NCBI GenBank assembly: GCA_047967505.1
Contig: CM106540.1
Direction: 5' to 3' (one strand)
Origin: Dipteris shenzhenensis
Taxonomy: Eukaryota; Polypodiophyta; Polypodiopsida; Gleicheniales
DNA length: 64,000 nucleotides
A program made the position numbers and the translations under genes. Of this stretch, positions 22,117 to 32,248 are shown piece by piece (the first letter of the stretch is position 1; every line of letters begins with the position of its first letter). The notes below the pieces were generated by a model. It was not told where the DNA came from and ran no database searches. It worked only from the letters and a program-made list of their open reading frames with translations.

Positions 22117-23012
22117 TTTCTTATTACAACTTGCATTTTGGAAACAAAAGAATCCCAGGCATCATCAATATGAATATGGCTGCGAGAAGACAGAGAATGA
22201 GATGCTTCAGTAACCATGGCCTTGAAAGCATCATGTTGCAAGTAGCTATTGTTCACGATCAGATGTCGCCTTTGTGGCAATCTATCATCTGGCATAGCAT
22301 GAAAGGATAACCGCAACCATAGAGGTGCATGATGAGAATGCACAAAGGCATAGTCAATCCACATTTTGCATGTAAAATCCCCATTTTGTTGCGGAGCTAC
22401 ACTATACCATCGATCCAGACGTGCCTGATAAGAAGAAAGAGCATTATGTTGGAATGTGTATCCAGGTGACAAAGGTTGCAATTCCTTCCAAAGGTCCACC
22501 AAATCCAGATGTATCAGTAATTGAGACCATGCATGCCTTTCAGGGATTAACATATGAGTATGTCTGGAGGTATTGTCACCCTGTTGAGGAGCATTATTGA
22601 AATCCCCACCTATAAAGGCATGATATCTCCATGGATATTGTTGCATGGCATCCCAAATTTCAGTTCTTTCTCTAGAGGATTGAGGTGCATATACAGAAGC
22701 AAATTCAAACACCTCTCCTCGAATAATACATTGAAGAACAAGCCATCTGCCTTTGTTGTCATTTAGGGCAATAACGGGTTGAAGCTCATGTTTGATCAAA
22801 ATGACCACCCTTGAGAAAGATTGCTCTCCAGCATAGAAAATGTCATAGTTACAGTAGTGTCCTGTCTTTCCGGCATAGACATGTTGGTTGTGTTCTTGTA
22901 ATGCCACTATGTCAGGCTGAAATCTATTGATGTACAGCCACACTGTTTTCCATTTCCTATTGTCACACATCCCCTGGACATTGAGTGTAAAGCATTTGAT
23001 ATGAGCAGTCAT
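22104..23012 (-). pseudogene. LINE copy K ORF2, endonuclease domain
   Basis: This is an open 302-residue AP-endonuclease-like domain that would nick the target. It starts MTAHIKCFTLNVQGMCDNRK and shows IVALQEHN (catalytic Glu), FEFASVYAPQS, FIGGDFNNAPQQGD (Asp/Asn pair) and a C-terminal DYAFVHSHHAPL region in place of the SDH motif. The start lies 29 bases after the end of ORF1, as in many L1 elements. It is cut from the RT frame by a 20-bp tandem duplication. Confidence 0.85.
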
Positions 23013-23041
23013 ATTTACAGATATTTATAGCAATATAACAA

Positions 23042-24303
23042 CTATGTACAACAGCAAATTTCATGATGTGAGCCCTGCATTTCTATCTCAGGGTCAATGC
23101 TTCTCCCCTGAGAAGAAATATCCACCTGAGGAGTAGACAACAGAGCAGCAACCTCTTCTTCAGGGAAGAGTGTTTTGCTAGCTGTCACTGCAGCCCATGT
23201 GATCCCAATTTCTGTATTTACCTCTGGGGTGTTTCCACTAGAAGACGCACCATTCCAAGTGCGAGGGTAGGGAAGTCTTCTAGTAGAAATAACTTTTCTT
23301 GGACTTTGCCATCCATCGGTTGGAGGTTTCTGTCCTTTTGCCGAAGGTTGAATAACAGGAGGTGAATGTGAAGAAACATTCCCATTTGAAACCACTCGAG
23401 ATTTGCCTTTATCCTGAATTCCAGCAAACTGTCTACTACCTTTGTTTTTATTTGCAATAGTAGTAGGAGCATCTTTAGTGGGCATTTGAACCGGCAAAGT
23501 AGTAGGAGGCATTTTATGCTGATTCATTGGACACTGTGAAGCCATGTGTCCAAATTTTTTGCAGTCAAAACAAGCCCCTGCAAATAGTCCCCATTTCAGT
23601 TTGTAAAAGGCACTTCCCATGTCCACATTATTCACCGTGACTGAATAAGAGTCAGGTGTGGGATTATCAGTATCCCAAAGAATGCAAAATCAATTTGAGT
23701 TGCCATTAGGCCGTGGTGGGCAGACCACTTTGCCTAAAGAAGCTGCAATTTTAGGCAAGAGTGATGCCATGCATTGTGGGAAGTCTACAACTTCAACCCA
23801 GACCGGGCGTCTGTGTCGGATTAAAGCCTGTAATCCCTTGTGGGAGACCATGGCAATACATGCACCATTTGTTGCCCAAAAAAAAGAGGCGAATGTTCCA
23901 AAAGCATTTGTCTGTGTAGCTCATCCACCATAATAACCTCAAAAAAACCCTTGGCTGCATAGTGCACTTTGCGAACAAACGAGCCAGCCAGTGTGCGAGT
24001 CAACCAGTTGCCTATCTTTGCAGCAGGTGGCATCCGGCCTAGAAAAAATAAAACGACTGCATTTTTGGCATATTCTCTGACAGGATCCACAATTTCATCA
24101 ACCTCCACCATGAGGCCAACTGATGGAATCGAGTCTTTCCACTCTTTCCTTGTGTCTGCAAATCCTTCATGCATGACATCATAGACCAGTTGAGTCTCAA
24201 GAGTATCATGTACCGGGTCATGCTGACCCTCAGCCTGCTTTTGCTTCTTGCAGTGAACCGAACGTTCCTTTTGAAATGTCTTTTCATAGGAATATTCAGC
24301 CAT
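23042..24303 (-). pseudogene. LINE copy K ORF1 (DUF4283 with CCHC knuckle)
   Basis: The likely start is MAEYSYEKTFQKERSVHC at 24303. A DUF4283-like core follows (NAVVLFFLGRMPPAAKIGNWL, VIMVDELHRQMLLEHSPLFF), then a TAA at 23821, a run of broken frame, and the second part 23042-23635 with one zinc knuckle CFDCKKFGHMASQC and a Ser/Thr/Pro-rich tail. This is the usual RNA-binding ORF1 of plant LINEs. A stop and a frame change between 23640 and 23821 break it. Confidence 0.75.
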
Positions 24304-24395
24304 AGCTTTGTAAAAAGTGGAACTTAGAAAGGAGGTACCTGTAAAGTGGTATTGGAGGAGAGAAACCAGTCCCAAAAAAAGCCCACAGGAAACCC

Positions 24396-24895
24396 ACAGA
24401 GAAGAGAGAAAGAGTATACATGTAAAGAGAAAGAAGGGAAAGAGGGATGTAGAGGTCGAGTTAGGATAGAAAACAGTTTTGTAGAGGAAGAAGAGAGAAA
24501 AAACCAGTAAAAAACCCCAGATGAACTATATTTCAGAGGAAAATGGAAGATTTTGGCGATGGGAAAGGTGTAGCAGACCCAGAGACTGAAGAGGGGAGAA
24601 ACGGAAGCGAAGGCCTTCAAGATCAGTGCGCAGCTGTAGTCCGGAGGCAAAACCCTGCGTGAAAAACAGTCCAGAAACCAGATATGATGTTGGAGCAGCA
24701 GACTGCAAGAGACGAAATGGTCCGTACAGGCCGTACAGCTGTACGGAAGCTGTACGGAGGTCTGACAGGCTGTACGGCGGCTGATTACTGCTCCAAAAGG
24801 CCGATTTCAGGGCGTTGATGCAGTGCAGCAGGTTGCTGATGTTCACGGGCTGGTTGCGGGGGGCTTTGGAGCTTATTTGCAAGGCGTCTCCACTC
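24396..24895 (-). promoter_or_regulatory. 5' UTR of LINE copy K with GTACGG cluster
   Basis: The 5' leader of copy K should hold its internal promoter. Bases 24719-24778 contain five GTAC cores within about 60 bases, mostly as CCGTACAG or CTGTACGG. The rest is GA-rich. No TATA box can be assigned. Confidence 0.4.
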
Positions 24896-24915
24896 CTCTC
24901 TCACACACCTCTCAT

Positions 24916-24955
<40 letters not shown>

Positions 24956-24984
24956 CTCTCTCTCTCTCACACACACACACATAC
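24896..24984. repeat. (CA)n/(CT)n microsatellite
   Basis: CTCTCTCACACAC, then (AC)n, (CT)n and again (AC)n. It separates LINE copies K and L and appears to derive from the microsatellite of the host LTR, enlarged by target duplications. Confidence 0.85.
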
Positions 24985-26684
24985 ATATTTTTTTGGGTGA
25001 AATCTTTGATTGATTATATTATGTGAGTAGCAACCATAAAACAAGGTGCTACAATTACATCAATTGAAAATTTCAGTATATGCCAAAAAGACCTCATGAT
25101 CTATGCAACGGGTCTGCAAGCAATCAATGAAAGATTGTTGCAGAGAACACCTAAAAAAGCCAAACAGAGAGAAAGTAGGATCACCAAAGACTTTACAATT
25201 CATATATGTCCAAAAAGGCCATAGTGCCAAGTAGCGAACCCAAACGAAGAAAAGATGAAACTCTGGTCTGGATGGATGAAACCCAAATAGCCAGAAGAAC
25301 TTCCCAAACGGAACAGATGGGAGTCTCGCTCGCAGGCGCTGTCGAAGCAAATAAAAAAACTCACGAGAGCACGGACAATGCCAAAACAAGTGAGGCACAG
25401 TCTCCGAAGAAGCAGAACATCTGTGGCAAAGTGCAGGAGCAATGTGTCGATGAGCTAATAGCTGTCCAGATGGAAACACTCCCAAAAAAACTTGCCAAAA
25501 GAGAACCTGTTGCCGAAGCGTTACTTTATAGGCCCAAAGTTGCTATAATCTTTTCCTCCACCACTTGGCTGGGCGATGCATTCGCCAAACAGAATCACCT
25601 CTCTCTGAAACCCAAGGTTGAGGCAAAAGGATTTTATACAATGCAGGTACAGGAATTTGAGATAGCCTCAAAGGACGAGAAGAGGACCCTGGAGAAGTCA
25701 AAGTCCAATCTTCCAGTCGGTCTTGGAGTTTCAAAGGAGGAATCGAAACAAAAGGCGAAAGCATAGAAGTAATTTGTCGCCACAAAGGACGATAATGAGA
25801 GCCCAATCCATATGTAGTGGCTGCTAGAGAAAAGGGCAGCACTGTATCAACATCATCTATAACATCAGCAATCGAGGTGATGCCTTTAAATGAGACAAAG
25901 TAGGAACGTCGAGGTTCCTGTAAAGCCAAGGGAGGCTGAAAGACTTTCGACTTGTGAATGCTTTCAGCTCTCAAAGAATTCCCAAGCAAAGATTGCCGTC
26001 CATTCCATTCCAGATGAGAAAGAACATGCTTCTAGTCAAGAAGCAAGCGGGAGACAAAAGGGCAGCCAGGCAAAGTACCATTAGTGCAGCCAAAAAAGAA
26101 ATCGCATTGATTGAGTTGCCAATGACCAAACGCAGAAATATTGATATGAGTGACCAGAGTCCTAATCATAAGAGCCCAAGGCTGGTCACCTTGCAGAAAT
26201 TGTAGCAACATTTTCCCCCTTTCCAATACTCAAGCTTTTTCCGAAGCTTAGCCAAAACCCAATCAGTTTGTTGTCGGCGAGTGAGTTCCCACCCCAAAGG
26301 GTAACCAAGATGACGAATAAACTGAGTGGGTGGAATGATATCCCCGGGCCATAATAGACTATGCCAGTCTTTGGAATGCAAAAGGAGACTTCTGAAAATT
26401 AACATGAAGACCAGCTGCCAAACCATAAACAGAGAGGGCCTGCTAAACCATAAACAGAGAGGGCCTGCATCAAGGCACCAAGATCATGGGGCGTATTCTT
26501 CGGGGTAAAGAAAGAATCATCAGCATAAGCTTGAGCAACCATGCTGCGATTAGCATCCAATTCCAAGCCATGAAGTGATCCTGTAGCCGCAAGATGATCA
26601 ATATATTGCAGCATAGGATGAGTAGCAATGGCATACAGTAAAGCACTGAGAGGGCATCCCTGGCGGAACCCCCCCCCCCCCCAA
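24985..26684 (-). mobile_element. L1-type LINE copy L, truncated inside the RT
   Basis: Same family as K. The poly(A) end is a T run at 24986-24994. The minus strand reads, from the 5' side, FRQGCPLSALLYAIATHPML, AQAYADDSFFTPKNT, then thumb sequence (DWHSLLWPGDIIPPTQFIRHLG). A gap near 26220 joins the thumb straight to the linker. The zf-RVT domain follows (25060-25485: CSASSETVPHLFWHCPCSREFF). A 25-bp tandem duplication lies at 26420-26469. The 5' cut at about 26670-26684 is followed by a C run and CA-rich sequence. Confidence 0.8.
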
Positions 26685-26847
26685 CACACTTACACACCCG
26701 ATGTTTCTAACAGTGCATGCTCCTCTCTTTGTACTATAGATATGAGTGGTCTTAGGTGTGATCTGAAAAGGACAGCCACGCCCCGAGAGCCTTGCACCCC
26801 ATGTTTCTAACACACACACACACACACCCCATGTTTCTAACAGTGCA

Positions 26848-27080
26848 GTCTCCATCCTATGGGCTGATTCACAGCCCATGTATATTCTGTCATTGTGGGC
26901 AGTCCTCTCTCTGGGCTCTCATGTGTCTGGGTGTAGAAGATCATGTCTATGTTGGTGTATGTCTCCAAGAACCCCCTTGGATCGGACCAAAGGCTGCCAT
27001 TGCAATTCAACACTGCCATATTCAACCCCCTTTGTGCACTCATTGCAAGGTTCCGATACCAGCATAACTCCCCATCTTCG
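26848..27080 (-). pseudogene. LINE M, endonuclease N-terminus
   Basis: The minus strand reads MAVLNCNGSLWSDPRG then IDMIFYTQTHESPERGLP, the start of an AP-endonuclease domain (N and E motifs). It is interrupted on the left by the solo LTR insertion and on the right by the gag-only element. Its ORF1 continues at 29687-30525 beyond that element. Confidence 0.6.
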
Positions 27081-27368
27081 TGATGGGATATCTCAAGGTG
27101 TATGCCTCAGGCACACCTTGGTTTCTATGTGTGAGTGCTAGAGGCACAGTTAGGTGCCCACAAGCACAGTTAGGTGGTGGAGAGCCACATAGGATGATTG
27201 AGAGAATCTAGGAGCAGATTGAGGAGATGATTGTGGAGCTCTGAAGTCATCAGTGATGTCAGTGAGCATGTATGAGGTGCCTACTTAAGGACCTCACTCT
27301 TCTTCATTCCATAATGCAAATATTCTGAGTTTGTGTCCACTCTACTCTTTCTTTTCAGTTCACCAACA
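27081..27368 (+). repeat. 5' LTR of the gag-only element
   Basis: It begins TGATGGGATATCTC and ends TTCACCAACA. It contains two direct GCACAGTTAGGTG motifs. Compared with the 3' LTR it carries 12 extra bases and no substitutions that I can find. Confidence 0.9.
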
Positions 27369-27381
27369 TGGTATCAGAGCC
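27369..27381 (+). other. Primer binding site (initiator-Met type)
   Basis: TGGTATCAGAGCC directly adjoins the 5' LTR end. This sequence is complementary to the 3' end of plant initiator methionine tRNA and is typical of copia elements. Confidence 0.9.
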
Positions 27382-28204
27382 CTTTGATCCCCCTTGAGCC
27401 CATTTCTGCCACATCATCATCTTCTTCTTCACCATCTCTTCCTCTTCTTCCCAAAGTTTGCTTAAGCTTATTCTCCTCCGGTTCTCAACCATTTCCCACG
27501 TCCTTCCTGTTGGAGATCCACCTCGAAGGGGCGAACCCCTGGCTGAAAGGAATCAGAGAAAGCCGCGCTCGTTTCGTCGCCATTACACGAAGTCCGTCGA
27601 CTTTTTCTTCTGCGTTTTCTCTCAGCACACTTCATCTTCCTCTAATTCCTTTCAGGGGTAGATTCTCCATGCCTTGGGCTATCCTGTGCTGAAATCTGAG
27701 CAGCAATGGCTGCATATTCAAGGAGAAATCAGTGAAAAACCAGTCGACTTTGAAGGGGCAAGCTATGGAGTTCTGACGCGTTTTTGCGCCTTCTCTTCCC
27801 AGAGGACCTTTTGTGGTATATCAGCTCTCTTTTGCCTCAGAAACCCCCTTTTCCTTTGCTCTGAAGAATAAGCTACAAGCCCTCCAAGTTCAGTCTTTTG
27901 GTTTTGACAAGTTTTTGAAGAAGATGCTACATAAGATGCTATTCTAGCATTTCTGGTTTTTTGAAACTTTCAATAACATTAGTACAAGTGTGGCTTCAGT
28001 TTTGCTTTGAATTGCTAGACCTGGTTTTGATTGGAAAATATTCATTTTAGCCACCTCTATGAAGCATGTAAGAAGAAGCATCATTGTTTGAATATTGGTC
28101 ACTAGTCTTTGCTACATCAAGTGCTTATATTTTGGAAGCCTTTCAGTTATTTTTTGCCTTGTAAGAGAGAAAGACACTGCCCAATATCTGGGTTAGACCC
28201 TCTC

Positions 28205-29036
28205 ATGGCTACCCTATTGAATCTAGAGAAGTTCAATGGAAAGGGCTTCCACACATGGCAGATGAAGGTGAAATTTGCATTGATGAGGGAGAACCTCTGG
28301 GGACTTGTCAAACCGACTCCAACCGCTTCTTCTACAGCCTCCAATGCTGGAGAATCCTCAACTCCGACATGCCCGGCAAGGGATCCTGCTAGAGAGGAGA
28401 AAGCATATGGTATCATTGCTCTTGCTTTAGGAGATGATTATATTCACCACATCTCTGACTTAGAGTCTCCTTCAGAAGCTTGGCAGAAGCTTGACATGAT
28501 TTTTGGTGCTAGCTCTCATATCTCTAAATTATCACTTAAAATCTCTTTCTTTGAATTGAAGATGGTTAGTGGTACTACTTTGGCAGCTCATGTCAACTAC
28601 ATGCGGAGTCTTATGAGACTCAACTAGCTTCTATCAACTCTCCTATTACTCCAGATGATGCTATGGCAGTGTTACTTAAGAGTATGCCTGAAGATTATGA
28701 TCACATAGTTACCACTTTGAAAAATCTTCCTAATCCTAATCTTGAAGGTATTATCTCTGCTCTCCAAGAAGAAGAAAGGCATATGGAGCTGAGGAAAGGC
28801 AATGACACTGTTTATGCTGTAAAAATCCAGAAAGGCAAGTTTACCCCTTGCAATCACTGTGGAAAGACAAATCACCTTTCAAAGGACTGCTTCAAAATTA
28901 ATCCATGCAAGCACTGTGGCAAGAACAACCATCATGAGAAGTTTTGCAGAGCCAAAGCAAAGACAGAAAATGCAAATCTACTTTCAGTTGATGAGTCTCC
29001 ACAAGATGAGGCATCCTTTGAAGATTATGCATTTTA
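28205..29036 (+). pseudogene. Copia gag with two zinc knuckles, one frameshift
   Basis: This is the structural protein that would form virus-like particles. The ATG at 28205 gives MATLLNLEKFNGKGFHTWQM, the start typical of copia gag (UBN2/DUF4219-like). The middle section (AYGIIALALGDDYIHHISDL, AWQKLDMIFG, SLKISFFELKMVSGTTLAAH) is well kept. The frame ends at TAG (28625-28627), but the protein continues in another frame from about 28610 (TQLASINSPITPDDAMAVLL), so there is one frameshift. Two CX2CX4HX4C knuckles follow (CNHCGKTNHLSKDC and CKHCGKNNHHEKFC). The stop is at 29035-29037. Copia gag proteins are normally fused to pol; here the frame ends just after the knuckles. Confidence 0.85.
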
Positions 29037-29410
29037 AATCATCTCTATGTATGCTCCAGATCTCTATTTTTATGTCAAGGTACTCAGCCTGGAAAGTCCT
29101 CCAAAATGAATGAAATAAACTCTTGTGTTTTGTGTGTTTTGTAAACACCTCTGGTCACCTTATGATGTAGGCCATGTGTATGTTTTGCTCCATGGTACCT
29201 CCTACAGACATTGTGTGCATGTACATGCAGGGGAGATAACCATTGGAAGGTCTTTTTGTATCCCTTTTGTTTACCTTACACCCATGGGAACCCTTGCTAG
29301 CATGAGAACCTAGCCATAGATTTATCCTTGACCACCATGAGATGGCATGAGAAACTATGAGACTAGATGTATCCTTGACATAGCCTGAGGCATTCCCTTG
29401 AGGGGGGGTT

Positions 29411-29686
29411 TGATGGGATATCTCAAGGTGTATGCCTCAGGCACACCTTGGTTTCTATGTGTGAGTGCTAGAGGCACAGTTAGGTGCCCACAAGCACAGT
29501 TAGGTGGTGGAGAGCCACATAGGATGATTGAGAGAATCTAGGAGCAGATTGTGGAGCTCTGAAGTCATCAGTGATGTCAGTGAGCATGTATGAGGTGCCT
29601 ACTTAAGGACCTCACTCTTCTTCATTCCATAATGCAAATATTCTGAGTTTGTGTCCACTCTACTCTTTCTTTTCAGTTCACCAACA
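29411..29686 (+). repeat. 3' LTR of the gag-only element
   Basis: 276 bp, identical to the 5' LTR but lacking 12 bases. Preceded by the polypurine tract GAGGGGGGG. Confidence 0.9.
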
Positions 29687-30525
29687 CTTCCTTCTCTTCT
29701 CTGTCTGCTCTCTCCCAAATAATCACTTATCATGCCTGTAGGTGGCCCTTCTCCCTGCTTCCATTGCTGCCATTACCCGCACCATCCCCTCCCTCCTACG
29801 CTCTTGCTGTAAGGGCGTGAGATCATCATCCAAGAAAATCTTGGTGCCCTCCAGTGTTGCCTTCATGCTCATGAGGGTGGATCTGTCTGTATTTACACTA
29901 CCATGGGTCTTGTAGGTGCCTCTGCCTTACCCACTCTCCACGCTGCTTCACAGGTGAGTTTGATCCCCTTCTTGGTAAAAAGGGCTGCAACATCTGCCAT
30001 GGGGGTATCACCAATTGGTAGGGCTCTAACCAGCATATTTAATGCCTTGTTGTTCCGCCTCTTTTCTTCCTCCAAAGTTTGAGAGATAAGATCCTTTTTG
30101 GGTGCTACTGTGCCCTTTTTCACGACCTCTTTCCATATGGTCCTCTTTCCATGGTAGAATATCAGCTTCTCCTTTTGTGATTTGCTGTGTGATCTCAGCA
30201 TGCTTTCCTTTCATTGTTGCTTGTAGATCTGCCATTTCTTTCTTGAGCTTCTCATTTTCCTCAATGATCTTGCACCCTCCCTTTGGTGTCCCCTTGGCGT
30301 CCTTGAGTTGCTGTATTTCAGTGGACATAGCTTGCATTTTGTCCTTGAGGCTAATCTTTTCTGCTTCCCAGGCTATTTTTCCCTTTTTCTTCCTGTAACG
30401 TTCCACCCTGCCATTTCACTTCAGCTAAGGCCTTGTCTACCTGTGATTTTTCAGCTAGTAGGGCCACATTCGTGGCTTCCAGATTCTCTATCTTCAGTAT
30501 CAAGACCAAGCAGGTTTTATTGAAG
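29687..30525 (-). pseudogene. LINE M, ORF1 with coiled coil
   Basis: The minus strand encodes a long charged helix (LSLKDKMQAMSTEIQQLKD, IIEENEKLKKEMADLQATMKG) and then, one frame over, RNNKALNMLVRALPIGDTPMADVAALF with AWRVGKAEAPTRPMVV. A coiled coil followed by an RRM-like segment is the layout of L1 ORF1p, an RNA-binding chaperone, and differs from the DUF4283 type seen in copies Z and K. At least one frameshift (near 30110-30200). The ORF2 start is on the other side of the gag-only element. Confidence 0.55.
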
Positions 30526-30554
30526 TGAGTGATGATATCAGAGCTGGTTTTAGC

Positions 30555-30587
<33 letters not shown>

Positions 30588-30643
30588 AACTATGCATGGA
30601 TGCATACTATCTATCTATATATCTATCTATATGTATGTATGTA

Positions 30644-30688
<45 letters not shown>

Positions 30689-30750
30689 TTTTGTTTGTGT
30701 CTTTATGTATGGATCTATATATATACCTTTTTGTCTGTTTTCCATCTAGA
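30526..30750. repeat. (GA)n - (CTAT)n/(TATG)n - (GA)n tract
   Basis: Two (GA)n runs (30558-30586 and 30649-30685) flank a CTAT/TATG section. The tract bounds LINE M on its 5' side and the 202-bp module on the other. Open frames across it are Arg/Glu repeats, not genes. Confidence 0.9.
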
Positions 30751-30952
30751 TTATGCTTGGGCACTGATGACGACATAAGTGTTGCTTTGCTTGCTAAGTA
30801 TGTCTTCCTTTTGCTTTTCATAAAAGGTTTTGTTTACCTCTTTTTTCTTCTCTTTCATTTTCTCTTTTATTTTCTTTGTAGATTTTTGATCTTTAGAACA
30901 ACAAAAATTCTAAATTTGTATGATTGGACTTATTCTAGTCTTACAAAGGTAT
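30751..30952 (+). repeat. 202-bp 3' terminal module, copy 2
   Basis: Same length and about 95% identical by eye to 6714-6915, ending at the same ACAAAGGTAT. It lies 55 bases before the first visible ALA3 exon, inside the intron. Confidence 0.65.
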
Positions 30953-31007
30953 ATATAGATTATATGCCTTCTGTGTGTGAAGGTAGCTAATGATCTTGGT
31001 TTCGCAG

Positions 31008-31087
31008 CTTGCAGTCTAATTAACAATGGGATGAAACAGTTCATACTCAGTTCAGACACAAAAGCAATCCGAGAAGTGGAGGATAGG
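31008..31087 (+). CDS. ALA3: ALA3-like exon a (P domain)
   Basis: 80 bases after a TTTCGCAG acceptor, with donor GTAAGA at 31088. It reads [20 protein letters not shown] and ends VEDR. The intron before is phase 2 (the exon begins with the last two bases of an Ala codon) and the one after is phase 0. This is the stretch that normally follows the TGDKMETAINIA motif. Transposons lie 55 bases upstream and about 45 bases downstream. Confidence 0.85.
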
Positions 31088-32204
31088 GTAAGAACACTTG
31101 CACAACATTGATTAGTTGCTGTGTCCTATCTATCTATCTATCTATTTGGAGAGAGAGAGAGAGAGAGAGGGGGGGAGGGAGGGGGGGACTGCAAAAAACC
31201 AAATACAAAAAAAGTTAAGGGGTGGGCCACTAAGTGGGCACCCATACCCAAGACTAATGTTTGTGAAGGGAAAAACAAATACTTCGCGCTGTTGCTGCTG
31301 CGAGAGAAACCCATAAGGGGGAACAATGTTGGGGAGCTCTTGGTGATCTACCAATCCCTTTGAGCTAGTGGACCTATGTATGCTGTCTATGAAACCAACT
31401 CCAGCGGACGACTGAGGAGAGACAAGAGGAGCTCATCTGACAATGGCTGTGGATCTAGTGAGTGTTGGCGTCGAGAAAATAAATCAGGGATGGATCGCTG
31501 CCGATGCTCGGTCTAACCATATCCCTTCCTCCTCCTAGTCTCTATGAGGTAGCCCGATGTCTAGCAACTTGCAAGTGCTACCATCACTTTAGTGGTCTGT
31601 CTCCCCACGTCAAACAGAGACGATATGTCTGCGATCCTCATGTGAGTGACGGTTCTGTCGAGTTGTGCACTGGAGAAAAACTTTGACTGGGATTTGTCGG
31701 TCCCTCCTGTGCTCTCCTCTATGCTCATATCAACGGATCTCTACTTCTTTGCTCAAGAAGGAAAGTGGCCACACTTAGCTGGTTAGGATGTGCGAGGAAC
31801 TCTTTGGGTGGTCAAAACTGCTACTGAATAGACAATGGGTCTCATAATAAACAAAGCATCTGCATGCAGAGTGATCCTTTGTCTCGGTCCCACATAAAGT
31901 ATGGTTCCATCCCTCACGCGGGATGCCCTCTGCTCGTCCTATCTCAACATGGAGCGTGTATGAAGATACCCGAAATTGTCCAATCAAGATCCTCAATGCA
32001 TGTAAGCGATGAATCTGGGTGTAGCCCAGTGGTTTGGTAAATTCTCTTATGAGATCCGTAAGCAGTGATTTCTATAGAACATGAATTTAACCAAAATTTT
32101 AGTAGGTGCTAACCAAGTCTTGTATATGTGGAGCTAAAGGAGATCCTCTTTGATAGGATGGAGGCGAGGGGAATGGATGGAGCCTCAAGGCTATACTGAA
32201 ATCG

Positions 32205-32248
<44 letters not shown>

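Larger units (their letters stand above)
19100..24895 (-). mobile_element. L1-type LINE copy K, near full length
   Basis: This 5.8-kb element has ORF1, endonuclease, RT and a C-terminal zinc domain in order. The poly(A) end (T run from 19100) and the 5' end are flanked by an identical 13-base sequence (CTCTCTCACACAC at 19087-19099 and 24896-24908), the expected target-site duplication. Target, 3' neighbour and 5' neighbour are all CT/CA microsatellite. ORF2 has only three visible lesions and ORF1 at least two, so the copy is fairly recent but not intact. Confidence 0.85.
17890..26847 (+). mobile_element. Copia-type solo LTR split by three LINE insertions
   Basis: The LTR opens at 17895 with TGTTGGACATATC and matches the LTRs at 46601-46901 and 44801-45127 up to the CT-rich tract near 18130. 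Its other end (CCATGTTTCTAACA) is found at 26829-26842, after three LINEs. The bases before the LTR (17890-17894) and after it (26843-26847) are both GTGCA, a matching 5-bp target duplication. A second, partial copy of the LTR end with the same GTGCA lies at 26701-26717, so the right end is locally duplicated. No internal region or primer site is present, hence solo LTR. Confidence 0.65.
27081..29686 (+). mobile_element. Gag-only copia-type LTR retrotransposon (TR-GAG-like)
   Basis: The element is 2606 bp with TG...CA LTRs, 27081-27368 and 29411-29686. They are identical by eye except for 12 bases (GAGGAGATGATT) present only in the left LTR. The primer site TGGTATCAGAGCC (27369-27381) lies immediately after the left LTR, as in copia elements primed by initiator Met tRNA. 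A polypurine tract (GAGGGGGGG, 29400-29408) precedes the right LTR. The flanks are CTTCG and CTTCC, a 5-bp duplication with one mismatch. The only coding capacity is gag; no protease, integrase, RT or RNase H. It is inserted in LINE M. Confidence 0.85.

Noticed and set aside
25206-25766. 186-residue + strand ORF in LINE copy L
   Set aside because: It is the antisense of the zf-RVT domain, which is clearly coding on the minus strand.
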